Positions 53,110-64,000 of a DNA stretch of 64,000 nucleotides are shown here, piece by piece. This DNA is from Girardinichthys multiradiatus (lineage: Eukaryota; Chordata; Actinopteri; Cyprinodontiformes; Goodeidae). Made by a program: the position numbers and the translations under genes. The stretch is taken from positions 23,907,119 to 23,971,118 of the forward strand of contig NC_061808.1 in NCBI RefSeq assembly GCF_021462225.1. The letters are read 5' to 3'. The first letter of the stretch is position 1. Each line of letters begins with the position of its first letter. The notes below the pieces were generated by a model. That model saw only the letters and a program-made list of their open reading frames with translations, searched no databases and was not told the origin of the DNA.

Positions 53110-55680
53110 GACAATAAAACTATTCTTTTAGTATTTAAAAGCAAGTGTATATTACGGAGGGTGGGTGGGAAATTGTTGGATTAGCTGTGGGGTTATAAAC
53201 AGTTGTGTTTTTTTGTTGTTTTAATGTGAATCTGCCAAGGGACTACAGATGTAAATTAACTTTAGTACTTTCTGGCATATTTACAAATAAATTTCTATTT
53301 GCAACATCCCACAAAACAAAGAAAAGCAACAAATACAAAACAGATAAACTGTTTGGCACAACAGTACACTTCATTCAGAGAACAGACAAAAATAAAAAAA
53401 GTATGAAAACCTGCAGTCAATAACAACGGTTACCGTGAGCATGCCACGAACACAAAGACTGCTGTATAAATATAACAAGGGGAAACATGAGTGTATAACC
53501 ATTTGTGTTCTAATGCAAACTTCATCGTTATTACTTTTTCATATATAGTATATTAAACGTTTTGATTAACTTTTTTTTTAAACAGAGCCAAGTTTTGGAT
53601 TGTAAGAGGACATTTTAAAGTAGGCTAGTAGGATTACTGTTCATTTGAAGGCTCATCTTTTTTAGCACATACTGCCCAAAAGCAAAGGATGCACGCAATT
53701 TTGAAACACACGTTTCTGACACAAAGAGCGTTTTTGGTGGCAGACCACCATAAAACAGAAAGCGCACTGCCAGCTTATTATGCATCCGCAACAGCAGAGA
53801 ATTTTCAAAAGCGTGTCCCTTAGCTTTACAAACATCCCAAGCGCTGAGGGACAGGGACACAACGCAGTTCATGCCATGATGACGACAGATGAGGTCAGCA
53901 GATTGACCCTGAGCATAAAGTTTCTCAAGCTAATAAAATGCCTAATGTATATGGAGTCTCCTCTTTTGTTGCCAACTCTATGCTAAGTTAGTATCATTGC
54001 GTTTTTATTTTTTACTTGACCTCCATCAGTACACATTGTATGCCAGTATTTTAACTTCTCTTTCAATCCTTACATGGGCAAGAAGTGACTTTTCAGGGCC
54101 AAATGACATGTGAGGCTAATGGTAGATGAGCTTATAAAGTTTGACTGCCATGACAGATAGTCTCCTTGAAATAACATTCTGACAGCTGCATCACTGTAGT
54201 GCAGGCAAACTCACAAGTAAAACATAGCCTGATTATGTGTAGAAAAAGAAGCCTGCTTCCAGTCTGATGTATTTCCAAACTACTGCCTCTTAGGTCACTG
54301 ACTCCCTCCTCCTCCTTAATCACCTCATGAACTTACATTTGATCTAGAGATCAATCATTTTTGTATTAGGTTGCCATTGCATAACACAATAAAGCATGAA
54401 TTCTGTATTAATTACAAAGAGCCATCATTTTTCAGCAGCTTTCGGCTGCATGCTAGGTGTTTTGTGCACGCTTTCTTTGTTTTATCCCAATTTGTTTTCA
54501 TATTTCTGACTTAAGACATGAAAAAGAATACAACCATAATGAGCTACAGGTCTAAACACAACTGAAAAATACAAGTTTAGGAAAACTATTATATATACCT
54601 TCTAACAGTAAACCCAAAACTGCAAGGCAGTATGCATTCAAGTAAAACTGAAACTCAAGAATAATCAAATAAACTGTCCATAATACATTCTTATACAGTC
54701 TTGTGTAAGATTTCAGACCCCGACTGCTTTAATTAACTCTATCTAGTTTAAAATCATAAATGGCAGATTCATTTTCTTTACAGTTAATGTTTACTTCAAA
54801 AATACACACATTAACCCAATTCCATCCCAAACTACATCTTTAAAACAAGCTCATTTATGATCACAGAATATATTACCTTTAGACCATTAGTAGTCTTGCT
54901 GCGAATGCAATTACTTAATTTCTAAAGAAACAGGCTTCTTGCCAGCAAACGTTTTCCTCCATTCCTGTTTTAGCAATAAACCAACTTTGCTTGGATTATT
55001 ACTGAATAAAGCTCAAAGCCTTCTGCACTAAAGTCTATCCTTAATTACATTATCAATATTGATTGGCTCTTTCTGCTCAGACCTGCAGAACAAACCTGCA
55101 TATTTTATTAATTATTAAATGAATGATCTAACAGCGGTCTACCTGGGGCATCCCATGCAGAACAAACCTTAAAGGATACGTGTCACAAACGGAAAACTAA
55201 AGCTAAATTCTTATAGTGGTCAATTATATGTCCTTATTTAACTATTTATTGCTTAACGCCAAACTCATTAACTACCGTTTAATCCACACTATTTATTTTA
55301 CTCTTAGTTACACTAAATTTCCTCACCTCCGTCTACTACGTTTCTGAATGTGTCAGTTTTCTCCCCCAGCCTGTTAAGTGTCCGTCAATTAGCTGCTAGT
55401 TGTCAGTGGCTGACAACTAGCAGCTCTGTTCGATCCCATCCTTATCAATGGCCAGAGCTAATTCTGCTAGCTGACAGTAAATTCTCCCAGAGCTACTCCA
55501 AACAGCTGCCGTAGGTTCAGCTTCGCTCCGTTATAACAGCCAGCATCCAGAAATGCTACCAGAATGCTAGCGACGGCTCCAGCTAGCAACTTTTCCTGGC
55601 ATCCAGAGCCTTAGAGGAGAGCTCGTCAACAACAACAGCGGATTGAACCACCGAGCATTAAAACAACTGCGTTTACCGCA
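53110..55680. other. Probable mgat2 5' intron, right part
   Basis: AT-rich with no coding exon seen. It becomes GC-richer after about 55380. Contains the hairpin 55391-55425. Confidence 0.4.
55391..55425. repeat. Perfect 15-bp inverted repeat, 5-nt loop
   Basis: AGCTGCTAGTTGTCA (55391-55405), loop GTGGC, TGACAACTAGCAGCT (55411-55425). No mismatch. Confidence 0.88.
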
Positions 55681-55686
55681 CTCACC

Positions 55687-55900
55687 GAAAAAACTGGACT
55701 AGTACGGTCCTTTCACTAGGAGACATTAGAACGGCGGTTTCCCGTTCTCCTCCATACCTTCCAGCGAGCTGCAAGGAAACGCAAATGACGGCTAGCTGTT
55801 TAAGCAAAAAAAAAAAAACAAAAAAAAAACACAAATACAGAACCACCGCCTCCCACTGTCCCACAATGCACTGGGGGTGGGGGGACAGAGGGGGGCCTCC
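55687..55900 (-). promoter_or_regulatory. Candidate mgat2 promoter and noncoding first exon
   Basis: On the minus strand, TTTTTTCG|GTGAGTGCGG gives a strong donor with the exon ending at 55687. The region above it is GC-rich and carries CAGTGCATTGTGGGACAG, a ZNF143-like promoter motif, near 55852-55869. This fits a minus-strand promoter about 4.3 kb upstream of the mgat2 coding exon. The link to mgat2 is inferred. Confidence 0.38.
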
Positions 55901-55957
55901 CACCGCTTTTATCTAGGATGTGTTTGTAGCAGCCTAAATATCTTCAGTTTTACTTAC

Positions 55958-56260
55958 AGTGCCTTGCTAAAGTATTCAACCCCCCCCCCCCCCCTTTCTT
56001 TTTACCTATTTTATTAAATTCCAACCTGTTTTTTTATGTTTTTCATTCTTTTGGTTGATGGATCTGTGAAAAATAGTCTAAGTTGGTGAAGTTAATTGAG
56101 AAAGAACATATATAAAGAATAAACAGAAAATTAACCCCTTTGCTATGAGGCCCCTAAAGATTTCTAGTGCAACCAATTTCACAAGTCTATTTGTGTTTTT
56201 TTTAGGTTTTTAAACAAGAGATAATTCCTGTAAAATGGCCTAATGGAAATTTAGTTTAGC
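55958..56260. mobile_element. Tc1-like relic, CAGTGCCTTGC family
   Basis: Begins ACAGTGCCTTGCTAAAGTAT, the terminal repeat of a very common fish Tc1-like family, followed by a run of about 15 C. The interior is decayed and the right end is not found. Confidence 0.6.
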
Positions 56261-57880
56261 ACTAAATTAAAATTTTGGATTGGATACCAATTTCAGCATC
56301 ATTAGTTAGTACACTGTGCATGACACAGTCCTCATTAGTTGGACATGTTGTGGAAAAATTTGTATTTACCAAGAGAGGAAATCGGAGATAGTCACTCAAG
56401 TCAGCTTTATTGATTACCACTCGCAGGGAGAACAGTTTAGAGCAGTCAGAGATGTATTCAAGAACCTCGACAAAACTGTTCTAATTAGATAAACAAAAAA
56501 CATCCCATTATGACAAATTCAAGATAGTACTTCTTGGAACTGAAGCCCTGCTACAGTGGCAAGGTTATTTGGGACTCTTTATCCCCGCAACCGTCCCTGG
56601 GACAAACATAAATTATAAATTGGGCCATAGATTAAGTGACAGAGAGAGGGGGTGATTACTATTTTAAGTCATGCAGAGCACCAGGTTATGACGAGGGCTC
56701 TCATCCAAGAAACCAGAATTTTCATCAACAGACATTAAAATAAGCAACTGAAAGCTCAATCATGGAGTAGCTGACGAATGCCCCCAATGGAGTGGTGCCC
56801 TGGGCAGAATGCCATATAACATACATTAAAGAGCATTTTGCTCTATACAAAAACTTGTTTGTTGAAAAAAGTAGAAACATCTGTAGTGTGCTTTAATAAT
56901 AATAATTAAAAAAAAGTTTTTTAAAGAGGGACAATTGAGGAAAAGACAGGTTACAGGTTATTTACTTCTTTAAACTGCACAGTCCCTATGGCCTAGCTGA
57001 ATTGCTGTGGCAGCTGATCCAGTCTTGCCATATGCAGCCACACAGACCAGACACACAGACATACCAAACGTCTTTTGCACACAATAAACCCAGAATTTAA
57101 CAATAGCAACTGGGTGTATTCTGTCCAGATCTGCGACCCACAGTTCAGACCTCTCAGTGAGTACAGTCATATTCAATAAATTAGAATATTGTTAAAAAGT
57201 TCATTTATTTCAGAAAATAAATTCGCTAAGTGAAAGACCTTATATAGATTACTTACTCACAAAAGTGTTTTCAAGCGTTTATTTTTGTTAATTGTGATGA
57301 TTTTCCACTTACAGCTAATGAAAACACATTTAAGATGAGAATATCTCATCAGACCAATGAAAAAAACACTTTAATGCTAAAATGTTGGCTTAATGGAAAT
57401 ATTTTTAATACCTGCTGGTACTTTTAATCTGACAAACAAGTCTCATCAGAATGCTATTTTAATTTAGTTAATATGACTAAAAGCTCTCACATACCATAAT
57501 AATAAAGAACTTCACATTTAGAACTACACAAAACATCAGAGACAACAACAACTTGTAGTTTTACCTTTATTTTGCTTCAATTCCTGATATATCAATATTG
57601 CTTCTGAGTCAACGTTTTTGATGTCAAATTCAAAACACCTGTTTAAAACAGTTTCAATATTTAATAATTTTCCTGTTATTACATACATATAACAATTAAG
57701 ATAAAGTGTTCTGTTAGTCATTCCATTGTGTTACAGTTTTATCAAACAGGACTTGTGTGTCAAGAAAGATCTCCGTACAGAAATGAGGCACAAGTGAATA
57801 TTGTATGATTTCCCAGGAAAATTATTCATTTGCAAGTTTCCAATAATTATAATCTCAAAACATGAACTTTCAACAACAAT
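56261..57880. other. Intergenic DNA with another Tc1-like end
   Basis: 57166-57400 begins TCATATTCAATAAATTAGAA and carries further text of a known fish Tc1-like MITE end. No gene is supported here. Confidence 0.4.
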
Positions 57881-57910
57881 ATGCATATCATTTGGAACAT
57901 AATAAAATGT

Positions 57911-57985
57911 CCATAGACTGCTGGAGATAGGCACCAGCTTCCCCGCGACCCACTATGGGAGAAGCGGTATAGAAAATGACTGACA
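57911..57985 (+). mobile_element. Short L2/Maui-type LINE tail
   Basis: CCATAGACTGCTGGAGATAG...AGCGGTATAGAAAATGACTG is the same tail as at 8180-8265, reduced to its last 75 bp. Confidence 0.6.
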
Positions 57986-58145
57986 TAATGACGTAATAAA
58001 ATACATGCGTTCTTTTAAATTCACATTTCACAGTAAAATTACTTTCCTTATAAATTTCCGTCTGCATTATTAAATTATGCACGGACTTTAGCCCGTCATA
58101 GATTTTTTTTTTTATCAATAGATGGCGCTAAACAACACTTGCCTG

Positions 58146-59157
<1,012 letters not shown>

Positions 59158-59222
59158 TGTGCTATCCTGACATCCACAGATTATTGGAAGGCTGGCAATG
59201 ATGGCAGAAATTCAACACTTCT

Positions 59223-59228
59223 AATAAA
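59223..59228 (+). terminator. rps29: Poly(A) signal of rps29
   Basis: AATAAA 66 bp after the stop codon. Confidence 0.65.
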
Positions 59229-59756
59229 TGTTCTTTTTTTCATCTACATTAAACTGTGTGGTTATTAAGTGTCCAAAAATGTGCTTCTCAAAAAATATTT
59301 AAACATTGGCCTAAAAATTTACAAAAATTAAATTGGGAAAAAATTGTGCTGCAGGTTCTTTTGATAGAGGTAGCGATTTTGAATACGACAGGAAAGGAAG
59401 GTAAGATTTGTGTTCATGCACCAAAGCAGATTTGCACTGGACCATCTAATATTTGTTAAATCCAAAAATGCATAAAAAAATACATAGTGTTTAGACAGAA
59501 AAATGGAACATCTTGGTTTTGATGCTTTTAAATGAATGTGTTGAGGGTGGCAAATTTTCAGTATTTGCTATTAAGGGGTTGTGATATCTGGTTAGTTGGC
59601 CAATTTAGTATAGACTTTAAATGGTATTTTTACAGTTGTAGAGGGGAAAAAAAACATACATTGTGTTGCTATGGTTTGAAAATTTAGGGCTTGACAACTT
59701 TCTATACAACCTTCATGGGCTGTGTTAATTTATACCTATGTAGCAGATAAATATTC

Positions 59757-60560
59757 AATTCAGTTTTATTTATATAGCGCCAATTCACAACACATGTTGT
59801 CTCAAGGCACTTCATAACAGTCAGGTACATACATTCCAATTAATCCTAACCATTGAACAGTGCAGTCAGATTCAGTTATTTATTCAAATTGGATAAAAGG
59901 TTTTTCTGTCAAAGGAAACCCAGCAGATTCTATCAAGTCAGAGACTTGTAGCATTCACTCCTGGATGAGCATGTAGAGACAGTGGACAGTCACTGGCGTT
60001 GACTTCGCAGCAATCCCTCATACTGAGCATGCATGTAGCGACAGTGGAGAGGAAAAACTCCCTTTTAACAGGAAGAAACCTCCAGCAGAACCAGGCTCAG
60101 TGTGAGCGGCCATCTGCCACGACCGACTGGGGGTTTGAGAGAACAGATCAGAGACACAAAGAGAACAAAGAAGCACTGATCCAGGAGTATTTTCTATGGG
60201 AAGGAAAAGTAAATGTTGATGGATGTAGCTCCTTTAGTCGTTTCACCTAGAAAGAAAGAACAGATAAACTCTGAGCCAGTTTTCAAGGTTAGAGTCTGAA
60301 AGAGAGCTCATAGAGTTAGTCACAGTAAAAGCTCAGTCAATTTCCATGTCTAGGAGAGAGAAAGGGTTAAACACTAAAAAGACAGGGCTATATGGATCAT
60401 CGGTAGAGGGTGAGCATTACGTTGTTGCCAGCAGAAGCTCAGACAATTCCCCTCTCCAGAAAGGTGTCACAGGCAGACACAGAGTCAGGCCAGGTGTAGC
60501 TTCTAGGAAGAAAATAGAGAGAACATAAAGTTAAAAACTGAAATAACAGCAAACAATGCA
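59757..60560. mobile_element. Interspersed fish repeat, unclassified
   Basis: Starts ATTCAGTTTTATTTATATAG followed by CGCCAATTCACAACAC and contains CCAGCAGAACCAGGCTCAGT and CGACCGACTGGGGGT, text of a very common dispersed repeat of teleosts. A shorter diverged piece follows at 60658-60735. No intact coding frame. Confidence 0.55.
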
Positions 60561-60739
60561 AAATTGGAGAGTAGTGTGAGAATGTAGCGAAGAGGGTGAA
60601 AGTGGTCATTATGTCCTCCAGCAGCCTAAGCCTATAGCAGCATAACTACACAGATAGTTTCAGTTCAGATTATTTAGTTAAACGGCACTTATTTACAACA
60701 ATGTCGTCTCAAGGCACCTCACAAAGGGTCCCACTGATG

Positions 60740-62100
60740 GTCATTGTTATACTATATACTATATAATGGTACACTTAATTTTAGCACCGTCAAAATAAGA
60801 TCATGCTGACTTTAACAAAGATGCATAATAGTATTGTCTGAAAATATAGTTTAGTGCACTAAAAGTTCATTCTTTTTTTAACCTAAAACAATATTCAGGT
60901 ATGGGCCTCTGATAATGACTTTCAGATTTTTTTTTGTATGCATTCTTTTGTCCAATGTTAAACATTTCTAAATTGTACTATTAAGAGCTTTAGGAAGTAG
61001 AAATAGAAAACTGCCACATTTATAATCTCCAAAACATTGAGAATGCAATAATTGCATTATAATTGATTAGGTGCCCAAATGTATCGTTAAAGGCAAAGCG
61101 CAAAAAGTACCAATATTCTGATTTAATACATTGAGCTATTCCATGCTTTTATCAGGTGTGATTAACCCATATTACATACACCATGAGCCAACTAGGGTTG
61201 CAACAAGACTTTGTCTTCACATTACGTTAATAGCCATTTGAAAGGTATTACCGGGCTATTAGGAAGTCATGTGGTGAAATTAATAATCCCATCTACATCA
61301 CATTGAACAGTACTGCATGAAACTAGCATGCATTCAAGGATGGGAAACACTGGGATTTTGTTCTGCTTCAGAGCTAATGCTGCCTGATAGGTTCCCTATA
61401 GGGAGAACTAATTAGGCGATGCCTCATGACTTCATTGATCAAATCTGAATAAACTCGCCGCCATCTCCAGTCAGGCGGGTGGTCTTTTATGCATTACCAA
61501 AATTAAACTCCCCTTTGTCATTTCCTAACAGGAGGAGAAACACTAGGGGGCGCCAACACTGCATGGTGACTACAATGATGGGCATAACACCTACATCTAA
61601 ACTTGGAAAGCAGTGGAAATATTTGTTTTTAATATGCACAATTTCAGTTTTAAAGCCCCGTCTATTAAAATATTTTTTAAGAATTTAAAATATTTCCTTT
61701 TGGGATTTGGAATATGAAACATGCAAGACAAAAAGCACTGAATGCAGGGCATTTTGGTCTTGAGATCTATTGACCTTAAGCTTGTCATGGCTGTTATCTT
61801 TATGTTTTACAAGTTAGTGAGGTCTGGTTATGCAATTGCCAAAACATGAATGCTCAAAAGTTATCCTAACAACCTTTAACCTCGGGCTACAGGTAGCAGT
61901 TTTGAAAATCAAGGCAATGTGGTGTTTTGAACAATTAAGCTTTAGATTTAGTAATTTCTTTTCCAGTCCTCCAATCCAAACATATCGCCAAATCGACAGA
62001 TATTAATACAGGAAGGAATGCAAGATAGATTAGTAATCTCATAAAATGTCCCATTTGCAGGAAGCCTCTTAAACAGGAGTTATTCGGCCGTTGACAAGAA
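60740..62100. other. Intergenic DNA
   Basis: AT-rich, only short frames without recognisable products. Confidence 0.5.
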
Positions 62101-62800
62101 AGCTTAAAGTCCCGGTGACATGGAATTTTCATGATAAATCCAATTATATTTATGGAAAGGAAACATTGATCAAATATTTTAAAAAGTAAATTCATGCCAC
62201 TGAAATGAACAGTTGTTGAGGTCATAAATTTCACTCAAACGGCATTTCCAGACTACTTAGCGATTGTGTTATGCTCTTTTATGACGTCAAAGGGGAACCC
62301 CTGCACGTAAACTGACTGCTGCTACAATGGACAGCACCACAGACAGCATCTGATATTTCTTTAGACAAACAAAACACATGAAAATATCTGGATGCATAAA
62401 ACAAAAAATGAAGCAGTTTTAACTGGTTTAACTTCCACTTATCCTCTTCATTTCAGGAAAATAATGCAGACTAAAGGCTGCTGTCGTAGTATTGCTGGCA
62501 CCACCAGCAATGCACGGCTTTACTATGTTAACGCGGTTTTTAATACAACTTGGCCTCTACCTGGACAGTTTGTAATTGACACTCACATAATGAATAGCCG
62601 GAGACTTCACCTCTGACGTCATTTCTGGGCGACTTTGGACTTGCAAAATTTAACATCGAAATACCCTTATTTTGTGTCACAATTGTCTTTTATCGCATCT
62701 CTAATATCATGACAATTACTGCCCAATTCCTTCAATATTAAGATGTTTTCTCTCAATTTCCGCATTTGTGGGAAAAGCCTGTCACAGGCACTTTAAGTTG
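62100..62800. mobile_element. MITE with CTTAAAGT ends
   Basis: The left end CTTAAAGTCCCGGTGACATG matches the reverse of the right end (CTTAAAGTGCCTGTGACAGG) in 16 of 20 positions. Length about 0.7 kb, no transposase. The superfamily is not determined. Confidence 0.55.
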
Positions 62801-64000
62801 ATATTACCAAGAGTCTCTCTGCTTTCGTGAAGCCTCTAAGTCACTTTGCAATTCAAAGAAACAAATTCTGTCAGGTATGTTCGAACAGTTGCATTAAACT
62901 TCTTCGTGTGTATAAAGTGATCACCACAGTAACATCAAAATGTCAATAACAAATAGTAGGATATGCAATAAAGCAGTAACAGCTACTAATTCAAACTGAA
63001 AACCAAAGAAGTAATCGTTCTATCAGATTAGAGTCTACAACTGGGACAGTGTGCACACCAAAGTCTTCCAAGCTCTGTCATGTTGATAGAATGACATTTC
63101 GGATCAAATCTGGCTCCAGCATATGGATTTTATGAATGCTAAAATATGTATGAGAGAGAGTGTAGAGTCGGGAAGTTTCTTTTAAAGTGTGGCTGCCGCA
63201 GGCTGGGCTGTTGGGACAGATGGAGCTGATCACACAAGCGCTGCATGTTGCATCACATCATGGAGGCGGATGGAAGGTGATTCTTTGATGTTCAGTTCAG
63301 CTGTATTTTTTCAACCAGTGCATTGATGCCCTAGTTAAGCTGCCATCTCAGTGCTGCCAGGGCGATCAATTGATGACATTTTGAAACGTCTGTTTCATCC
63401 AAACTGAGCTGTGAAGAGTCTTTGTGTTAGTTTGCTGGAGTAATGGAACACCAATGTCTGCCTAACATTCTGTTATTACTGCAATTCCCAACTTGTGGGA
63501 TGCATCTTCCCTGCCGCTGTACTGCAGTGCGGTTTTAGCTGTGACATTTGAGAATGAACCAAGTATAATGTCTAAGTCTTTCATATGATCAAAGAAAACC
63601 AAATTGTGATTGTGAACCATTCTTTTTTGCCTGAGTTGCATACAGAGGCACACGAGTTCCTGCTAAGCAACTTCACTGAGTGAGACGAAGAACAGGCACC
63701 AGAGCTGTGCCTATTTAGAATGCAAATTTGGCATAACATCATCTAAGTAATCCACGCTTCTTTTACATATGCGGGTAGTACGCAGCCATCAATGGGGCAC
63801 AATGGCAGAGGCATCATTAAAAGTGCGAGGCTGTGATTCAAGAGAAAACTAGTCAGGACCATAGATAATGCAGCAGCACCTGGATGCACCTTTTTGGTGA
63901 CTAAAAGGTAAAGCACAAGTAATATTTGCCAGCAAAACAGAAAATGAGCTACCTCAAGCTGGCTTCTTAAATAATAAGTACATATAAAATTGAACTGGTC
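62801..64000. other. Intergenic DNA to the right edge
   Basis: No gene, RNA or structured element is supported. Confidence 0.5.

Noticed and set aside
55980..55996. Run of about 15 C as a possible regulatory G-quadruplex
   Set aside because: It is an expanded homopolymer in a common Tc1 terminal sequence; a simple slippage tract explains it.

Overview
The window is vertebrate genomic DNA, almost certainly from a ray-finned (teleost) fish. Coding exons are small, separated by AT-rich introns and bounded by GT/AG splice sites. The proteins are recognisable vertebrate orthologues. The intervening DNA is full of typical fish mobile DNA: Tc1-like transposons, piggyBac-like elements with TTAA target sites, MITEs and L2/Rex-type LINE tails. 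The species cannot be fixed from the sequence alone.

Layout, left to right. (1) 1-16 kb, minus strand: the 5' part of ppp2r5c (B56-gamma regulatory subunit of protein phosphatase 2A), with two alternative first coding exons about 13 kb apart. The shared catalytic-scaffold-binding exons lie beyond the left edge. (2) 17.4-27.5 kb, minus strand: two complete tandem head-to-tail hsp90aa1-type genes encoding 732 and 723 residues, each with a noncoding first exon and ten coding exons. Heat-shock elements lie upstream of both; the second gene has the classic HSE-plus-TATA arrangement. (3) 30.2-36.6 kb, plus strand: wdr20 (WD-repeat partner of USP12/USP46), complete in four coding exons with two alternative C-termini. 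(4) 37-49 kb: a gene-poor stretch of transposon relics with two near-identical, separately damaged Tc1-like elements at 43.7-45.3 and 47.4-49.0 kb, and a promoter-like or LTR-like block at 42.3-43.7 kb. (5) 50.0-51.4 kb, minus strand: mgat2 (Golgi GlcNAc-transferase II), coding region in one exon, with a probable noncoding first exon near 55.7 kb. A piggyBac relic lies between them. (6) 58.2-59.2 kb, plus strand: rps29, complete in three exons, with NRF1-like and ETS-like promoter motifs. (7) 59.7-64 kb: repeats and no gene that I can support.

Gene order has a clear counterpart in human chromosome 14: PPP2R5C-HSP90AA1-WDR20 are neighbours in 14q32, and MGAT2-RPS29 in 14q21. I know this from the human map and did not test it here. 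Functionally these are housekeeping and stress genes and do not form an operon-like system. The most distinctive local features are the two HSP90 copies with different promoters and a patch of intron identity suggesting gene conversion, several long perfect short-loop inverted repeats, and the pair of Tc1 copies with different inactivating lesions. I found no convincing novel multi-gene system.
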